Shown piece after piece: positions 18,488 to 26,833 of a stretch of 64,000 nucleotides of DNA (position 1 is the first letter of the stretch; each line of letters opens with the position of its first letter). A model generated the notes under the pieces. The model made no database searches. It worked only from the letters and a program-made list of their open reading frames with translations, and was not told where the DNA came from. Made by a program: the position numbers and the translations under genes. Source of the DNA: Rhodoligotrophos sp. CJ14 (lineage in GTDB: Bacteria; Pseudomonadota; Alphaproteobacteria; Rhizobiales; Im1); contig NZ_CP133319.1 of NCBI RefSeq assembly GCF_038811545.1, forward strand, positions 4,104,001-4,168,000, in the 5' to 3' direction.

Positions 18488-19258
18488 ATGACGGCGCCCG
18501 TCATATGGGAACGGCGCGACCACATCGCGCTCGTGACCCTGAACGATCCCGAACGACGGAATGTGTTGTCTCGCGCTCTTGTCGGCGCGCTGCGGCACTG
18601 CCTCGATGAGATCGAAAGCAGCGATGTCCGGGCGATCGTCATCACTGGGGCCGGAAAGGCCTTCTGTGCTGGCGCCGATATTCGCGACCTGCTCGAAGCC
18701 GGCTGGATGGAAGGCCGCGCCGATGGCCCCGATCCCATCGACATCTTCGAGCAGCTCGATAAGAGCCCACGGTTGACACTCGCGGCCGTTAACGGCGTGG
18801 CCTATGGCGGCGGCTTCGAGCTGACCTTGTGCTGCGATGTGGTGATCGCCGCCGACCGCGCGACTTTCGCCATTCCCGAGGTGAGGCACGGGGTTATTCC
18901 CAACACCGCGCTCGCCCGCCTGGCGCCGATCATCGGCCGCAGGCAGGCGCTCGATCTCGCATTGACGGCCCGTCCGCTCTCGGCGGAGGAGGCGCAGGCT
19001 TTGGGCCTGGTTAAACAGATAACCGCATCGGACGGTCTCATCGACATAGCGGTCGACCTCGCCCGAAACATCACCGGTGCGGGCTCTCCCGGCGCGATAA
19101 CGGCGATCAAATCGGCGCTGCGCCAGCACACGCCCACCGATTGGAAGCAGGTTCGGCAGAGCCTGCTTGCGGTGCCCCCAGCGGAATGGCGCGAGGGCCT
19201 CAGCGCCTTTCTCGAAAAGCGTCCGCCTGATTATCAGCGCTTCTGGAGCAAGAGATGA
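18488..19258 (+). CDS. Enoyl-CoA hydratase/isomerase family protein
   Basis: A 256-residue crotonase. The oxyanion hole Ala and Gly lie in AFCAGADIRDL and NGVAYGGGFELTL. Both hydratase glutamates are present: one after GGGF (near residue 117) and one in FAIPEVRHG (near 137), so ordinary hydration of a 2-enoyl-CoA is plausible. AGGCGGAGG precedes the ATG. It follows the binding-protein gene by 16 bases and overlaps the amidohydrolase by an ATGA. Confidence 0.92.
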   Translation: MTAPVIWERRDHIALVTLNDPERRNVLSRALVGALRHCLDEIESSDVRAIVITGAGKAFCAGADIRDLLEAGWMEGRADGPDPIDIFEQLDKSPRLTLAAVNGVAYGGGFELTLCCDVVIAADRATFAIPEVRHGVIPNTALARLAPIIGRRQALDLALTARPLSAEEAQALGLVKQITASDGLIDIAVDLARNITGAGSPGAITAIKSALRQHTPTDWKQVRQSLLAVPPAEWREGLSAFLEKRPPDYQRFWSKR

Positions 19259-20109
19259 GAAGTCACGACCAATTCGACGTCGTCGACATCCACCATCACG
19301 TTGGTCGCCTCGATGCTGTGGCCCGCGCCTCCGGCGGCGGCAGCGCGCCCTCGCTTGAGGACGATATCGCCGCCCGCCTGCGCTATATGGATGATCATCA
19401 CATCGCCGAAGCGGTCATCATGCCGGCGAATGGCTATCCAGCGCCGAATGGTCTGGAGGATACGAAGCGCGTCAACGACTTCGTTGCCCGATACCGGGAT
19501 CGCCATCCTGACCGCTTCACGGCCGCTCTGGGCACGGTCAGCCCTCTTGAGGGTGACGGGGCTCTGGATGAGATCGATCGCTGTCTCACCGAGCTCGGGA
19601 TGAAAGCGATCGTATGGCACCACCGGTTTCAGGGCACCGTACTCGATCATCCGATGATGGACGCGTTCCTCGACCGGCTCAAGCAGCACGGCGTGCCGGC
19701 CTTCGTGCACATCATCGCCGATTCAACCCTGGAATCTCCCTGGCGCCTTGAGATCCTGGCCGATCGCCACCCGGATCTCACCTTCGTGGCTCTCGACGGC
19801 TTCTCCTCCCCCGATCAAGCCCATTGGATGACCTATCTCGCGTCCAAGCACCCGAATATCATCTTCGATACCGGCGTCATGATCTCGGTCGCCCATCTCG
19901 TCGAAAGCTTCGTGGCGCGCATCGGTGCGCATAGGCTCCTGCTTGGGACCGATTTCTACTCGTTTCCGAAACTGTTCAACCACCCATTTCCCATCTACGA
20001 GCTTTTGAGCTCTTCGCTTACCGACGAGGAATGTGCAGCGATCCTGGGTGGAAATGCGCGCGCGCTATTCGCCGGATCTCAGCCGAACAAAGGGACCTCC
20101 CATGCCTGA
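19255..20109 (+). CDS. Amidohydrolase-2 family metal-dependent hydrolase
   Basis: A 284-residue TIM-barrel protein with the metal motif VVDIHHHVG at the N-terminus, His residues in VWHHRF and FVHIIAD, and the conserved late Asp in LLLGTDFYSFP. Family members hydrolyse lactones and amides or decarboxylate aromatic and enol acids. Its place after the enoyl-CoA hydratase suggests ring opening or decarboxylation of a pathway intermediate, but the reaction is not determined. It is coupled at both ends: ATGA upstream and an 8-base overlap downstream. Confidence 0.85.
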   Translation: MRSHDQFDVVDIHHHVGRLDAVARASGGGSAPSLEDDIAARLRYMDDHHIAEAVIMPANGYPAPNGLEDTKRVNDFVARYRDRHPDRFTAALGTVSPLEGDGALDEIDRCLTELGMKAIVWHHRFQGTVLDHPMMDAFLDRLKQHGVPAFVHIIADSTLESPWRLEILADRHPDLTFVALDGFSSPDQAHWMTYLASKHPNIIFDTGVMISVAHLVESFVARIGAHRLLLGTDFYSFPKLFNHPFPIYELLSSSLTDEECAAILGGNARALFAGSQPNKGTSHA

Positions 20110-20965
20110 CCCGACCCTGAAGCAGCGGCTTCAGCGAAAAGAGTTCATTCTGGCGCCCGGCGTCTACGATCTGATCTCCGCACTTGTCGCCGATGGCATG
20201 GGATTTCCCGCTTTGTACATGACGGGATATGGCACTGTTGCCTCCTATCTCGGCCTGCCTGACGCGGGACTTGCCACCTACACTGATATGCTCGCACGTG
20301 CCTCCGCCATCGTCGAACGCATCAAGACACCCCTTATTGCCGATGCAGATACCGGCTATGGCGGTCTCTTGAATGTGCGCCACACGGTGCGCGGCTACGA
20401 GCGAGCCGGCGTGACGGCTGTTCAGATCGAGGATCAGCATTTCCCGAAGAAATGCGGTCACACAAAGAACCGGCGGGTGATCCCGAAATCAGAGATGGTC
20501 GACAAGATCAAGGTGGCCGTTGATTCACGGCACAGTCCTGATCTCCTGCTGATCGCGCGCACGGATGCCCGCACGGCGCATGGTCTTGAGGAAGCCCTGG
20601 AACGGGGCCATGCCTATGCGGAGGCCGGTGCCGATATTCTGTTTATTGAATCCCCCGAAACCGAAGAGGAGCTGGCGCGGATCGGCGCAAGCTTCTCCAT
20701 TCCTGTGCTCGCCAACATGGTGGATGGGGGCCGCACGCCCATCCTGAAGGCTGACCAGCTGCGGGCGCTCGGCTTCTCCCTCGCCATCCACCCCGGTCTG
20801 GGATTTCTGGCGGCCGGCGGCGTTTTGCGTGAGGTTTATACCTATCTCAAGCGGACGGGCACGAGCACCGGTCACGGTCTGCCCTTCTATCCCTTCGAGG
20901 AGTTCAACAAGCTGATCGGCTTCGAGGACATCTGGGCTTTCGAGGAGAAATATCGGCAGGACTGA
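20102..20965 (+). CDS. Isocitrate lyase/PEP mutase superfamily C-C lyase
   Basis: A 287-residue (beta/alpha)8 protein. Motifs are LAPGVYDLISA, ADADTGYGG (Mg-binding Asp residues), VQIEDQHFPKKCGH with the catalytic-loop KKCGH, and ARTDARTAHGLEEAL. The loop Cys is the acid in methylisocitrate lyase and its dimethylmalate and oxaloacetate relatives, and argues against a phosphonate mutase. It probably cleaves a 2-hydroxy-dicarboxylate. Start ATG at 20102 overlaps the amidohydrolase by 8 bases; longer in-frame starts would run deep into that gene. Last gene of the operon. Confidence 0.88.
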   Translation: MPDPTLKQRLQRKEFILAPGVYDLISALVADGMGFPALYMTGYGTVASYLGLPDAGLATYTDMLARASAIVERIKTPLIADADTGYGGLLNVRHTVRGYERAGVTAVQIEDQHFPKKCGHTKNRRVIPKSEMVDKIKVAVDSRHSPDLLLIARTDARTAHGLEEALERGHAYAEAGADILFIESPETEEELARIGASFSIPVLANMVDGGRTPILKADQLRALGFSLAIHPGLGFLAAGGVLREVYTYLKRTGTSTGHGLPFYPFEEFNKLIGFEDIWAFEEKYRQD

Positions 20966-21090
20966 ATATCCTCACCAGCGAGCATCTTGATTAAACGCGA
21001 CGATAACGGCCGATTGCCACATTGCGGAGCGTCTTTGCTCGGATGAGACTGGCACGTCACGGGCGTTAGCCCTTCCCCGCGAGGTGCCAC

Positions 21091-21744
21091 ATGGCCGAGA
21101 GATCCCGCGCAATTTCACTCGATGAGCCGCTGAGCATTCCCGATGGAACGGAGCAAACGCCGCGGGTGCTCCACTGGTACGATTTCCTCTGCCCGTTCTG
21201 CTATGTCGGCCAGCAGCGCAACACGATCTTCGAGAATCACGGGTTCGAAGTCGTGGATATTCCCTTCGAGGCTCATCCCGATATTCCACGCGGTGGGCGC
21301 GTCGTGGGCGAGCGCACAGGCCCGATATATCCGCATATCGAAGCGGAGGCGAAAGCGGCGGGCCTCCCTCTTGTCTGGCCGGATCGTCTGCCGAACACCC
21401 GCATGGCTCTCGCTGCGGCAGAATGGACGAGGCGGCATGCTCCGCAGAGCTTTCGAACGTTCGAGGCGGCCCTCTTCGCCGCGCATTTTGCTCATCGTGA
21501 GGATATCGGCGACCGCGAGGTCATCGACCGGCATGCAGCTGAAGCGGGCATCGACATTGCGGAGATGCATGCCGCACTGGAGGATGGCAGGGCCAATCTG
21601 CTGGTGGATCAGTCGGAAATGCTGGGCCGTCGGCTGGGTGTTCGCGGCACGCCCGCATGGTTCACCTCAGGCCACCTGATCCCCGGGCTTTATCCACGCG
21701 AGCAGTTCGAGCAGTTTGTGCAGGCGCTGACGGCTCAGCGCTAG
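21091..21744 (+). CDS. DsbA/FrnE-family thioredoxin-fold oxidoreductase
   Basis: A 217-residue cytoplasmic protein with no signal peptide. It has the redox motif CPFC (in WYDFLCPFCYVGQQ, about residues 31-44), a helical insertion, and the cis-Pro loop GVRGTPAW near residue 188. FrnE/HCCA-like members act as disulfide reductases or isomerases, or as glutathione-dependent isomerases. GAGGTG precedes the ATG. It is 125 bases beyond the catabolic operon and may be a separate unit. Confidence 0.88.
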   Translation: MAERSRAISLDEPLSIPDGTEQTPRVLHWYDFLCPFCYVGQQRNTIFENHGFEVVDIPFEAHPDIPRGGRVVGERTGPIYPHIEAEAKAAGLPLVWPDRLPNTRMALAAAEWTRRHAPQSFRTFEAALFAAHFAHREDIGDREVIDRHAAEAGIDIAEMHAALEDGRANLLVDQSEMLGRRLGVRGTPAWFTSGHLIPGLYPREQFEQFVQALTAQR

Positions 21745-21756
21745 AGCATTTCCTAG

Positions 21757-21770
21757 GCGCCGGAAGGCGC
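21757..21770. terminator. Short hairpin between convergent genes
   Basis: GCGCC-GGAA-GGCGC forms a perfect 5-bp stem with a GGAA tetraloop, 12 bases after the stop of the DsbA-like gene and just before the stop of the small convergent gene. It lacks a T-tract, so it is at most a weak or Rho-assisted bidirectional terminator. Confidence 0.35.
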
Positions 21771-21773
21771 TGT

Positions 21774-21953
21774 TCAGCGGCGTTCACCCACGGAATCTTG
21801 GCTCGCTGGCGACCGGGCCTGATGGGCCTGGCGCATGGCCTGCAACTCCTTTGTCCTCCGGCGAACGGCTTCAATGGCGGCCTGATACTCGGCGACGATC
21901 TTGTCTGGATCGCTGGCCGGACCCTGTAAATGCGAGGGAGCACGCTCCATCAT
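21774..21953 (-). CDS. Small hypothetical protein, 59 residues
   Basis: Not recognised. The 59-residue reading begins MMERAPSHLQG and has a charged, probably helical middle (DPDKIVAEYQAAIEAVRRRTKELQ, given here as a description of residues about 15-38). GAGGT lies 5 bases upstream of the ATG at 21953, and a TTG-like longer form is less well supported. It faces the DsbA-like gene. Coding is likely but not certain. Confidence 0.5.
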   Translation of the reverse strand: MMERAPSHLQGPASDPDKIVAEYQAAIEAVRRRTKELQAMRQAHQARSPASQDSVGERR

Positions 21954-22178
21954 CGAGACCTCTTGCTTGGAGTGAGTGAAATGCGAACACCTATTGCGCC
22001 GTGCGGGTTGCGCTTGTGGTTTGCGAAATGGACGCCGTGACAACGCCGCGGGTGAGACTCGCAGCGCATGAAAAACAGATAGTTTCGAGTGGGCCGATTT
22101 ACGACAATCCCGCGACAGGAAACCGCGGGCTGAGGCGCGTGCCCCGGGTCGGCATCTCGACCGACCGGGAGCCGCTAC

Positions 22179-22204
22179 AGCATTTTCGAGCGAAGTGAAG
22201 ATGC
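22179..22204. repeat. Dispersed palindromic intergenic repeat, shortened copy C
   Basis: Reads agcattttcgagcgaagtg followed directly by aagatgc. Compared with the 47-base unit at 40801 it keeps both ends but lacks the central block around the inner hairpin. The missing block is bounded by GTG trinucleotides, which could have allowed slippage deletion. It sits just past the 3' end of the biotin carboxylase gene. Confidence 0.5.
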
Positions 22205-22210
22205 CTATTT

Positions 22211-23575
22211 CTACTTGGGATCCGACGCGCGGTCCTTCATCCAGTCTTCAAGCCAGGTGGTGTGCACGTTGCCCGCGCGAACGTCGGGAGCGCCCAAAAG
22301 CGCCTTGTGCAGGCTGCGGGTCGTCGCAATACCCTCGATCTGCAGTCCGTCGAGAGCGGCCTCGAGCCTGACCAGCGCATCGGCCCGGTCCCGTCCATAG
22401 ACGATCAGCTTGCCAATCAGCGAATCATAGAATGGCACCACCTTGTAGCCGGCAAACAGCATCGTATCGAACCGCGCGACATCCTCGTGCGGAACGGTCA
22501 GCGCCGAGACCGTGCCGGGCGAGGGCATGAACATGCGGTCGGGATTTTCCGCATTGATGCGCACCTCGATCGCATGGCCCTTTGCCTGGATATCTCTTTG
22601 GGAGAGCCACAGCTTCTCACCGCCCGCAATGCGCAATTGCGCCTGCACGAGATCGATGCCGGTGATCATTTCGGTGACGGGATGCTCGACCTGAATGCGG
22701 GTATTCATCTCGATGAAGAAGAACGCGCCCGTTCCCTCATCATAGAGATATTCGAGTGTGCCTGCGCCTCGATAGCCGACACGCGTGGCAAGCGCCACGG
22801 CGCTCTCGCATAAGGCCTCTCGCGTTGCTGGCGGAAGCGCTGCGGCCGGGGCCTCTTCCCACACCTTCTGACGCTTGCGCTGCAGCGAGCATTCCCGTTC
22901 GAACAGATGAACGACACGCTCGCCATCGCCCAGGACCTGCACCTCTACATGCCGCGCACGCGGAATATAGCGCTCGAGATAAAGGGCATCATCCCCGAAT
23001 GCCGCACGGGCTTCGGCCTTGGCCTGCGGGATGAGAGAGGACAGCTCGTCGGCGCTGCCCGAAATGCGAATGCCGCGCCCGCCGCCGCCCGCCCGCGCCT
23101 TGATCATCACGGGATAGCCGATCTCGCGCGCGACCGCTTGCGCCTCCTGGGCATCGGCCACATCGCCTGTGCTCCCGGGAACCACCGGCACGCCCGCGGC
23201 AATGGCCTCGGCCCGCGCTGCAGATTTATCGCCCATCTTGCGAATGGTCTCGGCCGTGGGGCCGACAAAGGTCACCCCCATCCGCTCGACCTGCTCGACG
23301 AAATCTGCGTTTTCCGACAAAAAGCCATAGCCCGGATGCACCGCGTCCGCCCCGCTGCTGCGGATCGCATCGAGCACCGCCGGAATATTGAGATAGGATT
23401 GGGCAGCTGGCGCGCCACCGAGGACCACCACCTGGTCCGCCATGCGCGCGGCCAGCATGTCGGTATCGGCCTCGCTCGCCGCCTGCACCGTGCGGATGCC
23501 CAGCGCCTTCGCCGCGAGGATCACCCGCACCGCAATTTCACCGCGATTGGCGATGAACAGGGTCTTGATCGTCAT
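22211..23575 (-). CDS. Biotin carboxylase (AccC-like)
   Basis: A 454-residue biotin carboxylase: MTIKTLFIANRGEIAVRV at the start, the Gly-rich ATP lid RAGGGGRGIRI, ERYIPRARHVEVQVLGD, the metal-binding FIEMNTRIQVEHPVTE and GHAIEVRINAENP. It carboxylates the biotin of a carrier protein using ATP and bicarbonate. The ATG at 23575 gives the standard N-terminus. It is the last gene of a cluster with a biotin carrier 4 bases upstream and PxpB/PxpC homologues, not with accA or accD, so fatty acid synthesis is not its evident role. Confidence 0.93.
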   Translation of the reverse strand: MTIKTLFIANRGEIAVRVILAAKALGIRTVQAASEADTDMLAARMADQVVVLGGAPAAQSYLNIPAVLDAIRSSGADAVHPGYGFLSENADFVEQVERMGVTFVGPTAETIRKMGDKSAARAEAIAAGVPVVPGSTGDVADAQEAQAVAREIGYPVMIKARAGGGGRGIRISGSADELSSLIPQAKAEARAAFGDDALYLERYIPRARHVEVQVLGDGERVVHLFERECSLQRKRQKVWEEAPAAALPPATREALCESAVALATRVGYRGAGTLEYLYDEGTGAFFFIEMNTRIQVEHPVTEMITGIDLVQAQLRIAGGEKLWLSQRDIQAKGHAIEVRINAENPDRMFMPSPGTVSALTVPHEDVARFDTMLFAGYKVVPFYDSLIGKLIVYGRDRADALVRLEAALDGLQIEGIATTRSLHKALLGAPDVRAGNVHTTWLEDWMKDRASDPK

Positions 23576-23579
23576 GGGG

Positions 23580-23816
23580 TCACGTGAGCTCGGCGATCGG
23601 CTGGTCCGCATCCACGGCATCGCCGTCCGCCACCAGGAATTTCACGACTGTGCCGCCTTCCACCGCCTCGACGGGGTAGAAGGATTTCATGACCTCGACG
23701 AGGCCAATGGTTGCGCCGGCCTCGATCGCACCGCCTTCTTCCGCGAAGGGCGGCTCGGCAGGCGAGGGGCGGCGATAGAAGACGCCGGGGAGGGGTGCGA
23801 GAACCTGCTTGCTCAT
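23580..23816 (-). CDS. Biotinyl carrier (lipoyl-like domain) protein, 78 residues
   Basis: A stand-alone biotinyl domain with no N-terminal linker: VLAPLPGVFYRRPSP, EEGGAIEAGATIGLVEVMKSF and DGDAVDADQPIAEL. The Lys of EVMKS at about residue 46 is the biotin site; the usual motif is MKM, and MKSF-like variants occur in carriers of the urea-carboxylase and PxpBC type. ATG at 23816 lies after AGGAGAGA. Its stop is 4 bases before the biotin carboxylase start and it starts 17 bases after pxpC. Confidence 0.9.
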   Translation of the reverse strand: MSKQVLAPLPGVFYRRPSPAEPPFAEEGGAIEAGATIGLVEVMKSFYPVEAVEGGTVVKFLVADGDAVDADQPIAELT

Positions 23817-23833
23817 GACTGAAGTCTCTCCTC

Positions 23834-24808
23834 TCAGGCCGAAATCAGCGTTTCGCGAACGCACAGCCGGGTTAGTTTTGCTGCCATTTCCTGCGCTTGC
23901 TCGACCGACACAAGCCGGAAATGCAAGATCTCTCCAGGCTTGGTCTGGCCCAGTTTCCAGAATGCCGCAGATGGCACCGTATAGGGATTGATGAAGCCGC
24001 CCATCGATGGCCCGTCATTCACCAGGATGATCGGCGTCTGGCCGGCGAGGTTGATCGCGCCGAGCGGATAGCCGTGATCGATGATATTGGCCGGCAGCGA
24101 GCCATGCTCCGGCGGCTTGTTGTAAGCCTTTTCCGCGAAGGTCCATTCCGGCCCTTCCAGCCGAAAGCCGGTGCGGTCTGACTTCGAGGAAACCCGCCAG
24201 TCCGCGGTGAGGAAGCGCTCCTGTCCGGCCGCATCGATCCAGTCATCGTTCGGCCCGGCGCAGACCTCGATATCCCACACCTTGTCGGTCCGGATGGCCG
24301 GGCGCGCCTCAGGGGGCACCATCAGCCCCGGCGTGCCGCGGGCCTCAGCCACGGGCAGGCTTTGTCCGGCCTTGATCGCATGGCCGTCAATGCCGCCCAC
24401 TCCAGCCTTGTGGAATGTCGAGCGTGAGCCAAGCCTCTCGTCATTGGCGAACCCGCCAGCGACCGCGAGATAAGCGCGCGCGCCCACACGCGCTGCACCC
24501 ATGACCAGCTCCTGTCCGGCCTTGACCGGCACCGACTGCCACATAGGCAACGGCTCGCCATCGAGGGTCGGGCGCATATCGGCGCCGCACACCGCGATCA
24601 CCATGTCCCGGTCGAACCGAAGCGTTGGTCCTAGCATCTGGCATTCAAGCCCGGCCGCGCCGGGCGCATTGCCCACCAGCACATTGGCCATGCGGAACGA
24701 CCAGCTATCCATCGGCCCTGACGGCGGGAACCCCTGGTTCCAATAGCCAAGCCGCCCCGGATAATCCTGAATTGAGGTTTCGAGGCCAGGTTTTACGACC
24801 GTGATCAT
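23834..24808 (-). CDS. pxpC: PxpC/KipA-type biotin-dependent carboxyltransferase-family protein
   Basis: A 324-residue member of the KipA/AHS2 family, which forms 5-oxoprolinase subunit C in PxpABC and the second half of the carboxyltransferase in urea carboxylase. Recognised stretches are VVKPGLETSIQDYPGRLGYW, GFPPSGPMDSWSFRMAN, AAGLECQMLGPTL and VNDGPSMGGFINP. It overlaps the pxpB start by 4 bases. With a biotin carboxylase and carrier beside it, the complex may be carboxylase-like. The actual substrate is unknown. Confidence 0.9.
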   Translation of the reverse strand: MITVVKPGLETSIQDYPGRLGYWNQGFPPSGPMDSWSFRMANVLVGNAPGAAGLECQMLGPTLRFDRDMVIAVCGADMRPTLDGEPLPMWQSVPVKAGQELVMGAARVGARAYLAVAGGFANDERLGSRSTFHKAGVGGIDGHAIKAGQSLPVAEARGTPGLMVPPEARPAIRTDKVWDIEVCAGPNDDWIDAAGQERFLTADWRVSSKSDRTGFRLEGPEWTFAEKAYNKPPEHGSLPANIIDHGYPLGAINLAGQTPIILVNDGPSMGGFINPYTVPSAAFWKLGQTKPGEILHFRLVSVEQAQEMAAKLTRLCVRETLISA

Positions 24809-25677
24809 TGCACCTTCGCCTTTCCATTGAGCTTGGTGAGCCAGCGCTTGTAATCCGCGACGACAAAGGTCTGGTACTCGACCACGTTATAGGTGTAGGT
24901 GCCCGCCGCGACCTGCTCCGCGACCGCGTCATAATCCTCGCGGGTCACGGGAATGAAGCGGATCCGGTCACCCGGCCTGAACAGGCAGAGATCACCCTCG
25001 AAGGCAGGGTTGACCCCGGACTGATCCCAGATCGGCACGGGCGTGCGCGCAAAGATCTGATACCCGCCCGGCGTCGCCACCGGATAGATGGAATTGGCGG
25101 CACCCCCGAGGCCGATCGCACCCTGCGGTGTGTTGGTGCGAGGCGGGTTGTATTTCGGCGCGGTGAACCGAGCGCGCGGATCAAGCGGCATGAGGAAGGG
25201 CAGCCCTGGCCAGAAGCCCAGCGATGCCACCCAGAATTCCGATGATGAGTGCAGCTGCACGAACTGGTTCACGTCCTTGAGCCCGTTCTCCTGAACGATC
25301 AGCTCGGGATCCGGCACCTTGTCGGCGATCCGTGCGCGATAATCCGCGACACACTCCGCGCACCACGGATCGAGATAGAGGGTCGGGAAATAGAACAGCC
25401 GGCTCGGCAGCCTGATGTCATCCGACGGACCCAGCGCCCCCACGAGGCCGGAAAGCTCCCGGACCACATCATGATAGGAAATGCGCTCCGGCTCGTAATG
25501 GACGAGCAGAGAGGCAAAGCACGGTGCGGTTTCGATAATCCCCGAGATGCCGGCCTCCGCCACGGCGCTGGCTAGTCCCTGCGCCATGAAGTTGAGGTCG
25601 AGGTTCATCTCATTCCCGAATTCGATCAGGATATACCTGTCTCCTCCCGGGAGAAATCTCGGCTGCTCATAGATCAC
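24805..25677 (-). CDS. pxpB: PxpB/KipI-type 5-oxoprolinase subunit B family protein
   Basis: A 290-residue AHS1/KipI family protein: GDRYILIEFGNEMNLDLN near the start, FWPGLPFLMPLDPRA, TNTPQGAIGLGG and TPGGYQIFARTPVP. It pairs with PxpC as the ATP-using half of 5-oxoprolinase or as part of a urea-carboxylase-type transferase. Start is a GTG with GGGGAG upstream. At 290 residues it is longer than the Bacillus-type KipI, as urea-carboxylase-like versions are. It lies 139 bases after the ABC permease gene. Confidence 0.9.
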   Translation of the reverse strand: MIYEQPRFLPGGDRYILIEFGNEMNLDLNFMAQGLASAVAEAGISGIIETAPCFASLLVHYEPERISYHDVVRELSGLVGALGPSDDIRLPSRLFYFPTLYLDPWCAECVADYRARIADKVPDPELIVQENGLKDVNQFVQLHSSSEFWVASLGFWPGLPFLMPLDPRARFTAPKYNPPRTNTPQGAIGLGGAANSIYPVATPGGYQIFARTPVPIWDQSGVNPAFEGDLCLFRPGDRIRFIPVTREDYDAVAEQVAAGTYTYNVVEYQTFVVADYKRWLTKLNGKAKVQ

Positions 25678-25816
25678 AGTGGTTCTCCCCTCTCGTCTCG
25701 GCTAGCCCTTGCATAGAATGTTCAGTGGCGATCAGCGGCGGGCACGACGCCAGCCTATCGCCGATGGCTCTGAAGATCAGCCCTGTCGATGCCATCATGC
25801 CTTCCAAGACTGGCGG

Positions 25817-26833
25817 TCAGCGCGTGACGGATGCGGCCCGGTAGCGGTCGAGCACCACGCCGCCCACCAGCACCACGCCGAGCACGATCATCTGATAGTT
25901 TGACCCGATCCGCAGCAGGTCCATGCCATTCGCGAGCACCGTGATGAAGATCACCCCGAGCAGAACGCCCGGCACGGTTCCCTCGCCACCACGCAGCGAG
26001 CAGCCGCCGATCACCGCCGCCGCGATCGAGTTGAGCGGGAATTCACCGCCCAGCAATGGCTCGCCCGATGACACCCGCGCGGTCAAAAGCCATCCCGAGA
26101 AGGCCGTGATGGTCGAGCAGATCACATAGGCCAGAATGAGCTTCCGATTGACCGCGACGCCCGCGACCACCGCCGATTTGATATTTGATCCGATGGAATA
26201 GAGATACCGTCCGAAGCGCATATGGTGCATGGCAAGCCACACGGCCGCCAGCGCCGGCAAGGCGAGGATCAGCGAGGTTGGCAGGCCCAAGATCTTGCCC
26301 GAGCCGATCTCATAGATGAATGTCCGCGGAAGGCCCCCCACCTGCACCCCTTGTGAGATGACCAGGGTAAAGCCTTTGAAAATCGAGGCCGTGGCGAGCG
26401 TCACGATGAAGGCATTGACCTTCAATATGGCGACGCCGAGACCATTTATCAGCCCGCAGATCAACCCGATGATGATGGCTGCACCGAACCCGAGAACGAT
26501 GGCGAACGCCTCCATGTCCGGATAGGCGGCGGCCACCGCGACCATCACCTTGGCCGTGATCACCGATGTGAGGGCCACGACCGCCCCGACCGACAGATCG
26601 AACCCGCCGGCCACCAGTACGATCATCTGCCCCAGAGCGATGAGCATCAGGAACACGCCCTGCTGGCTCATGTTGAGCAGGTTCATTGTGCTGAGGAACC
26701 GGCTGTTTCCGAACTGGAAGACGATGATCATCAGCAAAAGGATGATCGGCAGCGCGCCGAAGCGCATCAGGGTGCCGCTGATGGCACTACCCGTTGTGCG
26801 GGGATGTCCCGCGGTGGTGCGCAGGTCGGTCAT
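25817..26833 (-). CDS. Ribose-type ABC permease (RbsC-like)
   Basis: A 338-residue BPD_transp_2 permease with eight to ten hydrophobic segments. Typical stretches are NMSQQGVFLMLIALGQMIVLVAGGFDLSVGAVVAL (residues about 55-88), NAFIVTLATASIFKG and the cytoplasmic coupling region around GSNIKSAVVAGVAVNRKL. It starts in an ATGA overlap with the ATPase gene. This class normally imports sugars, polyols or autoinducer-2, yet it lies inside a pxp/biotin carboxylase cluster. Confidence 0.92.
   Translation of the reverse strand: MTDLRTTAGHPRTTGSAISGTLMRFGALPIILLLMIIVFQFGNSRFLSTMNLLNMSQQGVFLMLIALGQMIVLVAGGFDLSVGAVVALTSVITAKVMVAVAAAYPDMEAFAIVLGFGAAIIIGLICGLINGLGVAILKVNAFIVTLATASIFKGFTLVISQGVQVGGLPRTFIYEIGSGKILGLPTSLILALPALAAVWLAMHHMRFGRYLYSIGSNIKSAVVAGVAVNRKLILAYVICSTITAFSGWLLTARVSSGEPLLGGEFPLNSIAAAVIGGCSLRGGEGTVPGVLLGVIFITVLANGMDLLRIGSNYQMIVLGVVLVGGVVLDRYRAASVTR

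Noticed and set aside
20102-20965. Phosphoenolpyruvate phosphonomutase and a phosphonate pathway
   Set aside because: The KKCGH loop belongs to the methylisocitrate-lyase side of the superfamily, and no other phosphonate genes are nearby.
22211-23816. accB/accC of fatty acid synthesis
   Set aside because: The carrier is a bare 78-residue domain with EVMKS and the genes sit with pxpBC, not with typical acc or fab genes, so the fatty-acid label was not used.
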